The position numbers and the translations under genes are program-made. DNA of 64,000 nucleotides from positions 28,074 through 92,073 of the forward strand of contig NZ_WKJJ01000028.1 of NCBI RefSeq assembly GCF_009674485.1, read 5' to 3'. This DNA is from Pseudoduganella rivuli (GTDB lineage Bacteria > Pseudomonadota > Gammaproteobacteria > Burkholderiales > Burkholderiaceae_D). The notes under the pieces were generated by a model, which searched no databases, was not told the origin of the DNA, and saw only the letters and a list, made by a program, of their open reading frames with translations. This document shows, piece by piece, positions 7,072-14,739 of this stretch; position 1 is the first letter of the stretch, and every line of letters starts with the position of its first letter.

Positions 7072-8550
7072 TCAGGGGGCGCCTATCCGCGCAATGGCCT
7101 GCTCCCAGTCGCGCATGCGCCGCCCGGCCTCATCGCGCCCGATCAGCGGCTCAAACACCCGGTCCACCCGCCACTGCGCCGCCAGATCATCCGCGCTGCC
7201 ATACACGCCGGTGGCCAGGCCCGCCAGCGCCGCCGCGCCCAGCGCCGTGGTTTCCGTGACTTGCGGGCGCACCACGGGGATCCCCAGCAAATCCGCCTGG
7301 AATTGCAACAACAGCGAATTGGCGCAGGCGCCGCCATCGACGCGCAATTCCGTGATGGGGGAAGCGGCATCGCGCTGCATCGCCTGCAACAAGGCCGCGC
7401 TCTGGAAGGCAATCGATTCCAGGGCGGCGCGCGCGATGTGCGCCACGGTCGTGCCGCGCGACAGCCCGAAAATCGCGCCCTTGGCCGACGGCACCCAGTA
7501 TGGCGCCCCCAGGCCCGTGAACGACGGCACGAACACCACACCGCCCGCATCGGGCACCGAGGCCGCCAGCGCTTCGATGTCGGCTGCCTGTTCGATGGCC
7601 TGCAAGCCGTCGCGCAGCCACTGCACCACGGCGCCGCCAATGAACACGCTGCCTTCCAGCGCATACTGGCGCCGCGGCCCCGCCTGGCACGCGGCCGTGC
7701 TAATCAGACCGTTATGGGATTCCGCACTGCTTTCCCCGGTATGCAACAGCATGAAACAGCCGGTGCCATAGGTGTTTTTCGCCATGCCGGCTTTAAAACA
7801 CGCCTGGCCGAACAGGGCGGCCTGCTGGTCGCCGGCAATGCCGCCGATCGGCACCGCGCCGCCCAGCCACGCGGCATCCGTGTGGCCGAACAGGTGACTC
7901 GACGGTTGCACGTCCGGCAGCAGCGCGGCCGGGATATCGAGCCAGTCCAGCAGTTCGGGGTCCCAGCATCCGTCATGGATGTTCCACAGCATGGTGCGCG
8001 CGGCGTTGCTGACATCCGTCACGTGCAACTTGCCGCCCGTCAGATTCCAGGCCAGCCAGCTGTCCACCGTGCCGAACGCCAATTCGCCCCGTTCCGCGCG
8101 GCCCCGCGCGCCGTCCACGTTATCGAGTATCCATTTCAGCTTGGTGGCGGAAAAATACGGATCCAGCACCAGCCCGGTCTTGCGCCGGATCGCGTCCGCC
8201 AGGCCATCGCCGCGTAATTGCCGGCACAGCGCTTCGGTGCGGCGGTCTTGCCACACGATGGCATTGAAGATCGGGCGGCCGGTGGACCGTTCCCACACGA
8301 TGGTGGTTTCGCGCTGGTTGGTGATGCCCAGCGCGGCAATGTCTGCGGCCCGTAAACCGGCTTTGGCCAGCACCGCGCGCGACGTCGCCAACTGGCTGTC
8401 CCACAATTCCCGCGCATCGTGTTCAACCCACCCCGGCTGGGGGAAAATCTGGCGGAATTCCTGCTGCGCCGTGGCGACCACGGCGCCATCTCGGAAAATA
8501 ATGCTGCGCGAACTGGACGTCCCCTGGTCCATTGCCAGTAAATATGCCAT
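7072..8550 (-). CDS. glpK: Glycerol kinase
   Basis: FGGY-family kinase of 492 aa that phosphorylates glycerol to sn-glycerol 3-phosphate with ATP. The N-terminus MAYLLAMDQGTSSSRSIIF is diagnostic, and the C-terminal FGGY region with DGGACANSLLLQFQADLLG is complete. It follows glpD by 35 bp on the minus strand, so the order is glpD-glpK, under the operators upstream of glpD. No glycerol facilitator (glpF) gene is in the window; glycerol may enter by another channel or by diffusion. Confidence 0.96.
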   Translation of the reverse strand: MAYLLAMDQGTSSSRSIIFRDGAVVATAQQEFRQIFPQPGWVEHDARELWDSQLATSRAVLAKAGLRAADIAALGITNQRETTIVWERSTGRPIFNAIVWQDRRTEALCRQLRGDGLADAIRRKTGLVLDPYFSATKLKWILDNVDGARGRAERGELAFGTVDSWLAWNLTGGKLHVTDVSNAARTMLWNIHDGCWDPELLDWLDIPAALLPDVQPSSHLFGHTDAAWLGGAVPIGGIAGDQQAALFGQACFKAGMAKNTYGTGCFMLLHTGESSAESHNGLISTAACQAGPRRQYALEGSVFIGGAVVQWLRDGLQAIEQAADIEALAASVPDAGGVVFVPSFTGLGAPYWVPSAKGAIFGLSRGTTVAHIARAALESIAFQSAALLQAMQRDAASPITELRVDGGACANSLLLQFQADLLGIPVVRPQVTETTALGAAALAGLATGVYGSADDLAAQWRVDRVFEPLIGRDEAGRRMRDWEQAIARIGAP

Positions 8551-8585
8551 GTCAAATCCTGCGTGAAATTAGTTATCCGTAACGG

Positions 8586-10133
8586 CTATGCGCGCCGCCG
8601 CAACCCATCCTGCCGCATCCATCGCTGCAACCGCTCGACGTCCTGCGGCTTCGCATGCAAGCCGCACTTGGTGCGCCGCCACAGGATGTCCTCGGCGCTG
8701 CGCGCCCATTCAACATCCATCAGGTAGCGCACTTCCCGCTCATGCAAGCCGGGCGCCAGTTCCGAGCCCAGGTCGCACAGGCCCGCCGCATTGCCAAGCA
8801 TGGCGATGGCGCGGCTGCCGTAATTGCGCGCGTAGCGCTGCGCGAGTGGTTGCGGCAGCCACGGATAGCGGTGGCGGAAGTTGTACAGAAAGCCGTCGAA
8901 GTCATAATCCGCCACCAGTTCCCCGGGCGCTTGCAAATCGCCGCCCGGCAGCGGCGCCTCGCCGGTCCAGCCAGGCGCGCGGCGTCCCAGGCGGCGTTGC
9001 AGGATGTCCAGCGCCTCTTCCGCCAGCTTGCGGTACGTGGTGATCTTGCCACCCCAGATATTGAGGAACGGCGGCAACGCTTCATTGCATTCGAGGACGT
9101 AGTCGCGGGTAATGGCGGACGCCTGGCTGGCGCTGTCGTCGAGCAGCGGACGCACGCCGGAATAAGTGCCGACCACGTCGGCGCTGGAGATGCGCCGGCT
9201 GAAATAGCGGTTCGCCATCCCGCACAGGTACTCGATTTCCTCGGGACTGATGGTGACTTTCCCCGGCTCCCCCGTGTATTCGAGGTCGGTGGTGCCGATC
9301 AGCGTGAATTCATCCTGGTATGGAATCGCGAAGATGATGCGCTTGTCCGGATTCTGGAAAATGTACGCATAGTCATGGTCGAACAGGCGCGGCACGATGA
9401 TGTGGCTGCCCTTGATCAGGCGCAGGCCATGGCTGTAGCCGCCGCCCAGCGCGCCGGCGGCAAAGCGCCCGGTCCACGGACCGGCGGCATTGACGATGGC
9501 GCGCGCCCGCACGTCGATGCGCCCCTGCTCGATGCTGTCCAGGGTGGCGTGCCAGCCATCGCCCTCTTGCCGCACGCCGGTGCACGGCGTGCGCGTGAGG
9601 ATGGTGGCGCCCCGCTCGTGGGCGTCCATCGCGTTCAGCACCACCAGCCGCGCATCGTCGACCCAGCCGTCCGAATACACAAAGCCCTTGCGGTAGCTGC
9701 CCTGCAAGGGCGCGCCGGCCGGATGGCGGTCCAGCGCCACGCCTTCGGAACCGGGCAGGAATTCACGCCTGGCCAGGTGGTCGTACAGGAACAGGCCTGC
9801 CCTGATCATCCAGGCGGGGCGCTGCGCCGCGTCGTGCGGCATCACGAAACGCAGCGGCCGCATGATGTGGGGCGCGGCGCGCAGCAGCACTTCCCGTTCC
9901 TGCAGCGCCTTGCGCACCAGCTTGAACTCGTAGTATTCCAGGTAGCGCAAGCCGCCGTGAATCAGCTTGGTGCTGGCGGACGACGTGTGCTGGGCCAGGT
10001 CGTGCTGCTCGCACAGCACCACGCGCAAGCCGCGCCCGGCAGCATCGCGCGCGATGCCGGCGCCGTTGATGCCGCCGCCGACAATCAGCAGATCGCACTC
10101 AAGCCGCCGCGCGGCGCTCGTGGGCGAAATCAT
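8586..10133 (-). CDS. glpD: Glycerol-3-phosphate dehydrogenase (aerobic, FAD-dependent)
   Basis: Membrane-associated flavoenzyme oxidising glycerol 3-phosphate to dihydroxyacetone phosphate and passing electrons to the quinone pool. The 515-aa protein has the FAD dinucleotide fold DLLIVGGGINGAGIARDAAGRG split over residues about 14-35, STKLIHGGLRYLEYYEF, and the C-terminal DAO domain. The start MISPTSAARR is chosen because the FAD motif normally begins near residue 15. This ATG has no good ribosome site, but it overlaps the stop of an 18-residue upstream ORF (TGATG) that does have one, so translation is probably coupled. Confidence 0.95.
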   Translation of the reverse strand: MISPTSAARRLECDLLIVGGGINGAGIARDAAGRGLRVVLCEQHDLAQHTSSASTKLIHGGLRYLEYYEFKLVRKALQEREVLLRAAPHIMRPLRFVMPHDAAQRPAWMIRAGLFLYDHLARREFLPGSEGVALDRHPAGAPLQGSYRKGFVYSDGWVDDARLVVLNAMDAHERGATILTRTPCTGVRQEGDGWHATLDSIEQGRIDVRARAIVNAAGPWTGRFAAGALGGGYSHGLRLIKGSHIIVPRLFDHDYAYIFQNPDKRIIFAIPYQDEFTLIGTTDLEYTGEPGKVTISPEEIEYLCGMANRYFSRRISSADVVGTYSGVRPLLDDSASQASAITRDYVLECNEALPPFLNIWGGKITTYRKLAEEALDILQRRLGRRAPGWTGEAPLPGGDLQAPGELVADYDFDGFLYNFRHRYPWLPQPLAQRYARNYGSRAIAMLGNAAGLCDLGSELAPGLHEREVRYLMDVEWARSAEDILWRRTKCGLHAKPQDVERLQRWMRQDGLRRRA

Positions 10134-10189
10134 CAGGTTGCCCGGCGCGCCGGGTTGCCTGCAAAATGTTTGTTTATGTTCATATTCAT
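10133..10189 (-). CDS. Short upstream ORF (leader peptide) coupled to glpD
   Basis: ATG at 10187-10189, preceded by GAGGAA, opens an 18-codon frame (MNMNINKHFAGNPARRAT) whose TGA overlaps the glpD ATG as TGATG. It has the only good ribosome site near glpD. It may be a translational coupler, or glpD may have had an N-terminal extension lost by a frameshift. The DNA of its first codons also carries GlpR-like half-sites. Confidence 0.5.
   Translation of the reverse strand: MNMNINKHFAGNPARRAT
10165..10189 (-). promoter_or_regulatory. GlpR-like half-sites in the glpD leader
   Basis: Two abutting 10-bp units, AATGTTTGTT (10165-10174) and TATGTTCATA (10175-10184), followed by TTCATT. The second matches the E. 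coli GlpR half-site consensus WATKYTCGWW at nine of ten positions. They lie inside the leader, downstream of the predicted glpD promoter, where a bound repressor would act as a roadblock. Confidence 0.5.
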
Positions 10190-10246
10190 TTCCTCGTCGG
10201 TTCGTTTTGCCAGCACGCACCGCTAAAATCTCCGGGGCGTGCCGTC

Positions 10247-10274
10247 ATTGTACGGTTTTTTTGATCGAAGACAA
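10247..10274 (-). promoter_or_regulatory. Likely glpD-glpK promoter
   Basis: On the minus strand TACAAT (10247-10252) with TTGTCT 16 bp upstream (10269-10274). The start would fall about 50 bp before the upstream ORF. The GlpR-like repeat cluster lies directly upstream of the -35. Confidence 0.5.
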
Positions 10275-10280
10275 CAAGAA

Positions 10281-10310
10281 TATGTTCGTTTATGTTCGCT
10301 TATGTTGGCT
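10281..10310. promoter_or_regulatory. Triple 10-bp GlpR operator cluster
   Basis: Three direct repeats of exactly 10 bp: TATGTTCGTT (10281-10290), TATGTTCGCT (10291-10300) and TATGTTGGCT (10301-10310). The first matches the GlpR half-site consensus WATKYTCGWW at all ten positions; the others decay by one and two bases. The units face the same side of the helix and lie between the glpD and glpR promoters, so they are well placed to repress both. Confidence 0.75.
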
Positions 10311-10332
10311 TCGCGACGTTGCCGGTGTGTTC

Positions 10333-10400
10333 TATAATGCCCTGTGCCGCTAGATGGCATTGCATACCGGAAAATTCGCCTTGTTCGTTTTCGTTCATTT
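10333..10400 (+). promoter_or_regulatory. glpR -10 box and leader operator repeats
   Basis: A perfect TATAAT at 10333-10338 lies 72 bp before the glpR start; the -35 is weak (TTCGCG at 10310-10315). Just before the glpR ATG, TTGTTCGTTT (10381-10390) and TCGTTCATTT (10391-10400) are further GlpR-like 10-bp units, suggesting that GlpR represses its own gene. Confidence 0.5.
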
Positions 10401-10409
10401 GAGAAGCCC

Positions 10410-11177
10410 ATGACGCCACGCCACCGCCACCTGCTCGACCATATCCGCCAGCACGGCGACACGTCCGTCGACGAACTGGCGCGCCTGCTGGGCGTGACGA
10501 CACAGACCATCCGGCGCGACATCCGCGAACTGGAAGATGCGCGGCTGCTGGCCCGCTACCATGGCGGCGTGGGCATCCCGTCGACCGTGCAAAACATCGA
10601 TTACGACCAGCGCCGCGAGATGGACAGCGAAGCCAAGTGCCGCATCGCGCAACTGGCGGCGGCCCGCGTGGAAAACGGCCGCTCATTGATCATCAATATC
10701 GGCACCACCAGCGAAGAGGTGGCGAAAGCCCTGCGGCAGCACCGGGGGCTGCGCGTGATCACCAACAACCTCAACGTGGCGACCATCCTGTCCAACAATG
10801 ACGACACGGAAATCATCATTGCGGGCGGCCTGGTACGCAACCGCGACCGCGGCGTGATTGGCGAAGCCACGATCGACTTCATGCGCCAGTTCAAGGTGGA
10901 CATCGGCATCATCGGCGTGTCCGGCATCGAGCATGACGGCACCCTGCTCGATTACGACTATCGCGAAGTGCGTGTCACGCAAGCCATCATGGAACAGTCG
11001 CGCGAAGTGTGGCTGGTGGCCGACCACACGAAGTTCGGCCGCCACGCCATGGTGCGCCTGGGCAGCGTTGCGCAGATCGACAAATTCTTCACGGATTTGC
11101 CATTGCCGCCGGAAGCGGCGGAGGCATTTGACAAGGCGGGCGTGGAAGTCATCGTCGCGTCGCAGCCGGCGACATGA
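10410..11177 (+). CDS. glpR: Glycerol-3-phosphate regulon repressor (DeoR family)
   Basis: 255-aa DeoR-family repressor. The N-terminal helix-turn-helix reads SVDELARLLGVTTQTIRRDI (residues about 17-36), followed by the sugar-phosphate sensor domain typical of the family, with NIGTTSEEVA as the phosphate-binding loop. The start MTPRHRHLLDHI is chosen to place the HTH where the family has it. Divergence from glpD-glpK and three sets of GlpR-like sites around it make glycerol 3-phosphate the likely effector. Confidence 0.93.
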   Translation: MTPRHRHLLDHIRQHGDTSVDELARLLGVTTQTIRRDIRELEDARLLARYHGGVGIPSTVQNIDYDQRREMDSEAKCRIAQLAAARVENGRSLIINIGTTSEEVAKALRQHRGLRVITNNLNVATILSNNDDTEIIIAGGLVRNRDRGVIGEATIDFMRQFKVDIGIIGVSGIEHDGTLLDYDYREVRVTQAIMEQSREVWLVADHTKFGRHAMVRLGSVAQIDKFFTDLPLPPEAAEAFDKAGVEVIVASQPAT

Positions 11178-11205
11178 CCTCTTCAGCGGAAGGCTGCGGC
11201 ACAGC

Positions 11206-11449
11206 CTAATAAAATTCCAGCACCACGTTATGCATCGATACATCTTGGTCGTCAAATATGGTGAAGGTGGCCGGACCCGCACCGGTGAAATGCGTGAACG
11301 CCGCAAGCGCGTTATCCATAATGCGCGATGCCGCAAAGTGTTGTGCCATCACCGAACATGCCGGAAAAATCGCAATGCACCATGCCGAAGGATGCGTTCA
11401 GCGACAGGGATGTCGCTGCAATCAGTGCTGCGAACTTGGATTGCCACAT
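11206..11449 (-). pseudogene. Frameshifted gene for a small secreted protein
   Basis: On the minus strand an ATG at 11449 opens MWQSKFAALIAATSLSLNASF, which looks like a signal peptide, continues through CDFSGMFGDGTTLCGIAHYG and stops at 11312. A second frame overlapping it (open up to about 11390) continues coding-like sequence ...FTGAGPATFTIFDDQDV, SMHNVVLEFY and stops at 11206. Joining the two with one frameshift between about 11320 and 11370 would give a secreted protein of about 80 residues. No family was recognised. It lies 26 bp downstream of the tnpB stop, so the transposon may have displaced its promoter. The alternatives are a sequencing error or chance ORFs. Confidence 0.4.
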
Positions 11450-11464
11450 GCTTGTCACTGCTTT

Positions 11465-11484
11465 CTCAAATGTGCTCAAAAGTG
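11465..11484. repeat. 10-bp tandem repeat at the tnpB 3' end
   Basis: CTCAAATGTG (11465-11474) is followed directly by CTCAAAAGTG (11475-11484), one mismatch, straddling the tnpB stop. The right end of an IS605-type element and the 3' end of its guide RNA would be expected about here. Confidence 0.35.
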
Positions 11485-12885
11485 AACACGGTTTGATTTC
11501 TGCCCTGAACCGTCTTGCAGACCGAATTCATCACTGACAGACGTCACTTTCCCGCCGTTCGCCGGCCCCATGCCGGCGCCCGTGCCCGGCGTCACCGCCG
11601 AACTCGCCACGGGTAGCGCAGTTTTGGCTTGCGCCACGGTTGCGAACCGTTCAACTTGTCTTGCATTCCATTGAGCTATCCGGTCTGGCAGCAAATTGAT
11701 GGCCGCATTCAGGTCGCGGTCATGCTGCGCACCACATTGCGCACAGTTCCATGCGCGATCCTTCAAGGTAAGCGTGATGTTTTTCCAGCCGCAGCAGGAA
11801 CACAACCGACTCGATGGATACCAGCGGCTGGCGATGACCAGCCGGGTGCCATAACGTTGCGCTTTGTAGGCAAGCTGGCGGGAAAATTCCGCCATACCGA
11901 CGTCGACCATCGGCCGTGCCAGACATTCGTTCCTGAGCATGCCCGCCACGTTTAAGTCCTCGATGCCGATCGCTTGGTTTTCGCGACACAGCCTTGTGGT
12001 CAATTTGTGCGTAAAGTCGCGGCGCAGGCGGGCGATACGGGCGCACATCCGGGCCAGCCTGCGCGCCGATTTGACCTGGTTGCGGCCGCGCGGCATCCGC
12101 GTCGGTTCTTGCAAGGGGCCGATGAATTCCCGTTTGAACCGTTTGGCCGCCTCAACTTTGCGGCTGTGGCGGCGGCCACGTATCCGCAAACGCCGCAGCG
12201 CGCTGCCCAGCGGCATGGGCGCGTCGATTTTTTCTCCGTTCGACAACGACACCGCCGTTTTGATGCCCAAGTCAACGCCGATTTCGCCATCGGCCGTGCG
12301 CCGGCAGGTCGCCTGCCGCCCAGGGACATCGACTTGCACCGCAACATACCAGCGATCGGCGGTGCGTGACACCACCGCCCCCAGTATTTTGCCGTCGAAG
12401 CGCAGCGCCTCGGTCATGCCAACCCAGCCTAGCTTGGGCAGTCTGATCCTATGGCCTGCGACCTCGAACTTGTCATTGGCGACGTAAAAACTGTCCGAAC
12501 ATGCGCCTTTGCGCTTGGGTTGCGGCGGATAGGCCAGCGCAATGCCCTGCGCCTTGAGCCGCCGTCGTGCATGCCGGTCATCGGGGGCGCGGCGTTTGCC
12601 GGCTTTGACATCGTTGAAGAACCTCTCCCACGCCCGGCCCAAGTTGCGAAACGGTTGCGCATGAGCGTCGCGGTGCATTTCCTTCAGCCACGGGAATTGG
12701 ATGTACTTGATGGCGTTGAACTGTTTTTTGAGCCTGAGGGCGTTCGGTTTGCCGCCCTTGGCATATTGTTTATTCCATTCATCGAGCGCCCAGTTCCAGA
12801 CAAAGCGCACGGTACCACAGGCGCGCACGAAATAATCGGCTTGCGTGCCAGTCGGTTTCAGCTCAATCCGGTGCGCCAATTCCAT
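11476..12885 (-). CDS. tnpB: RNA-guided endonuclease TnpB (IS200/IS605 family), no TnpA partner
   Basis: 469-aa TnpB with an N-terminal HTH-like domain, an OB-like wedge and a RuvC-type nuclease. The RuvC residues are all present: D205 (GVDLGIKTAV), E309 (IGIEDLNVAG) and D391 (HDRDLNAAINL). A four-cysteine zinc finger is intact (C362, C365, C381, C384). TnpB proteins use an omega RNA transcribed from their own 3' end to cut DNA. A tail of about 65 residues after NLLPDR is low in domain content and probably overlaps the omega RNA. No tnpA lies on either side, so this is a stand-alone (IS1341-like) element. The long intact frame suggests recent arrival or selection. Confidence 0.92.
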   Translation of the reverse strand: MELAHRIELKPTGTQADYFVRACGTVRFVWNWALDEWNKQYAKGGKPNALRLKKQFNAIKYIQFPWLKEMHRDAHAQPFRNLGRAWERFFNDVKAGKRRAPDDRHARRRLKAQGIALAYPPQPKRKGACSDSFYVANDKFEVAGHRIRLPKLGWVGMTEALRFDGKILGAVVSRTADRWYVAVQVDVPGRQATCRRTADGEIGVDLGIKTAVSLSNGEKIDAPMPLGSALRRLRIRGRRHSRKVEAAKRFKREFIGPLQEPTRMPRGRNQVKSARRLARMCARIARLRRDFTHKLTTRLCRENQAIGIEDLNVAGMLRNECLARPMVDVGMAEFSRQLAYKAQRYGTRLVIASRWYPSSRLCSCCGWKNITLTLKDRAWNCAQCGAQHDRDLNAAINLLPDRIAQWNARQVERFATVAQAKTALPVASSAVTPGTGAGMGPANGGKVTSVSDEFGLQDGSGQKSNRVHF

Positions 12886-13322
12886 CGCGGCCCTCCAGTT
12901 GCAACGCTGCGCTTCTCCTTGCCGTTGACGCTGCGTCTGTCACCACTATCCTCGATCACCTCAACGTTCGACCGGATTGGGGCGAGAAAGTTCCCGGCTT
13001 GACGCCGAAATATTTCAGCAATCGCGCCGCCGCGTACGATCTGCGATGGCCACCGAGCATGGCAAATGAAACTAACCGTCCTGCCCCCCCCTGTAACTCC
13101 GACCGTCACTCCTAAAGACCCATCCACCTTGCCTGTGCCTATAGCGCTTTTCGTAACGCGCTTGCACACTAAAAATCACGATGCATCAATCTAGAGTTTA
13201 GCTCCTTGACGACGAAAAGTAACAATTCAGCAAGGGTTTTGCCAAAGAAAACGGTGATTGAAATCGACGACCTACTTATTTCGCAAACGTCGGTTACAAA
13301 ATAAATAAATATTTCGATAACA
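12886..13322. other. Spacer upstream of tnpB with no recognised gene
   Basis: 437 bp between tnpB and the ammonium transporter. A minus-strand frame at 12858-13169 (103 codons, starting MCKRVTKSAIGTGKVDGS) and a second minus-strand frame (ending at 12956, containing LLKYFGVKPGTFSPQSGR) meet at a run of eight C at 13084-13091, so a frameshifted remnant is possible. Neither frame was recognised. The left end of the tnpB element should lie here but its boundary cannot be seen. The segment next to amt (13200-13322) is AT-rich with no clear terminator. Confidence 0.4.
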
Positions 13323-14525
13323 TTACCAATTCGACTCGCGTTCCGGCGTCGACGAGATTTTGTGGATCGACAAATCCGCGCCCTGGAATTCCTGCTCCGG
13401 GTCCAGCCGCAACCCCACGGTCGCTTTCAGCACGCCATAGACGATGAAGCCGCCCACGCCGGCAATCGCCACGCCCGACACCGTTCCCACCAGTTGCGAA
13501 GCGAAGGCCACGCCGCCGATGCCGCCCAGTGCCTTCGCGCCAAAAATGCCGGCGGCAATCCCGCCCCACGCGCCGCACAGGCCATGCAGGGGCCACACGC
13601 CCAACACGTCGTCGATCTTCCACTTGTTTTGCGCCAGCGTGAACATCCAGACGAAAATCGCGCCCGCGATGCCCCCGGTGACCAGCGCGCCCAGCGGGTG
13701 CATCAAATCCGAACCCGCACACACCGCCACCAGTCCCGCCAGCGGGCCATTGTGCACGAACCCCGGGTCGTTGCGGCCCATGAACACCGCCACCAGGGTG
13801 CCGCCCACCATGGCCATCAGCGAATTGACCGCCACCAGGCCGCTCATTTTTTCCATCGACTGCGCGCTCATGACGTTAAAGCCGAACCAGCCGACGATCA
13901 GGATCCACGCGCCCAGCGCCAGGAAAGGAATCGACGACGGCGGGTGCGCGGAAATCGCGCCGTTTTTCATGTAGCGGCCACGGCGCGCGCCCAGCAGCAG
14001 CACGGCCGGCAGCGCGATCCAACCGCCCATCGCGTGCACCACGACGGAACCGGCGAAGTCATGGAATTCGGCGCCGAATGCGGACAGCAGCCAGGCCTGG
14101 AAACCGAAGCGCTGGTTCCACACCATGCCCTCAAAGAAGGGATAGACCAGCCCCACCAGCACAAACGTGGCGGCGGTTTGCGGATGGAAGCGGGCCCGCT
14201 CCGCAATGCCGCCGGAAATGATCGCGGGAATGGCCGCCGCGAACGTCAGCAGGAAAAAGAATTTCACCAGCTCGACGCCATTTTTTGCCGCCAGCACGTC
14301 GGCGCCCGCAAAGAAATTGACGCCATAGGCGATGCTGTAGCCGACAAAGAAATACGCGATGGTCGAGACGCAAAAGTCCACCAGGATCTTCACCAGCGCA
14401 TTGACCTGGTTTTTCTTGCGCACCGTGCCCAGCTCAAGGAAAGCAAACCCCGCGTGCATCGCCAAAATCATGATGGCGCCCAGCAGGATGAACAACGCAT
14501 CCGCGCCATAATTAGTACCAGCCAT
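13323..14525 (-). CDS. amt: Ammonium transporter
   Basis: 400-aa Amt/Mep/Rh-family inner-membrane channel for NH4+/NH3 with about eleven transmembrane helices. Family segments are AGFAFLELGTVRKKNQVN near the N-terminus, the signature region FAGSVVVHAMGGWIALPAV and the C-terminal cytoplasmic tail that regulates gating. There is no signal peptide, unlike E. coli AmtB. A sigma-54 promoter with an NtrC-like site upstream puts it under nitrogen control. The PII gene glnK, often adjacent to amt, is not next to it on either side. Confidence 0.94.
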   Translation of the reverse strand: MAGTNYGADALFILLGAIMILAMHAGFAFLELGTVRKKNQVNALVKILVDFCVSTIAYFFVGYSIAYGVNFFAGADVLAAKNGVELVKFFFLLTFAAAIPAIISGGIAERARFHPQTAATFVLVGLVYPFFEGMVWNQRFGFQAWLLSAFGAEFHDFAGSVVVHAMGGWIALPAVLLLGARRGRYMKNGAISAHPPSSIPFLALGAWILIVGWFGFNVMSAQSMEKMSGLVAVNSLMAMVGGTLVAVFMGRNDPGFVHNGPLAGLVAVCAGSDLMHPLGALVTGGIAGAIFVWMFTLAQNKWKIDDVLGVWPLHGLCGAWGGIAAGIFGAKALGGIGGVAFASQLVGTVSGVAIAGVGGFIVYGVLKATVGLRLDPEQEFQGADLSIHKISSTPERESNW

Positions 14526-14575
14526 TCAAACCACTCCCCAAAATAATGCAAAATTGAACTAGGAGTGTGCATTCA

Positions 14576-14591
14576 AGCAATTTTCGTACCA
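14576..14591 (-). promoter_or_regulatory. Sigma-54 promoter of amt
   Basis: On the minus strand TGGTACGAAAATTGCT gives the -24 (TGG.AC) and -12 (TTGCT) elements with exactly the canonical 5-bp gap between TGGTAC and TTGC. It lies about 50 bp before the amt start, which has GGGGAG as ribosome site. Confidence 0.8.
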
Positions 14592-14665
14592 AATTGGTGC
14601 GATTTGCTAAGTGCATGATTCGACTGAATTTGTTGAAATACACTATCTTGGTGCGTCAAGTGGCT

Positions 14666-14682
14666 TGCACCAATAATGGGCA
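14666..14682. promoter_or_regulatory. NtrC-like enhancer site upstream of amt
   Basis: On the minus strand TGCCCATTATTGGTGCA closely fits the NtrC consensus TGCAC-N7-GTGCA, with one changed arm base. It lies 75-106 bp upstream of the sigma-54 element. Further GCACCAA half-sites lie between the two (for example near 14595 and 14650). Confidence 0.65.
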
Positions 14683-14739
14683 TCATTTGAGCGCCATGAT
14701 GGTGCGCGGCACGGCAGCCTTGCGCACCACATCAATGCA

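Noticed and set aside
10281..10310. Short tandem repeats that could suggest a CRISPR or minisatellite
   Set aside because: The units are 10 bp, abutting and match the GlpR half-site in a divergent glp promoter; they are operators.
11191..11220. Possible terminator after glpR (AGGCTG with CAGCCT)
   Set aside because: Stem is only 6 bp and no T-run follows on the plus strand.
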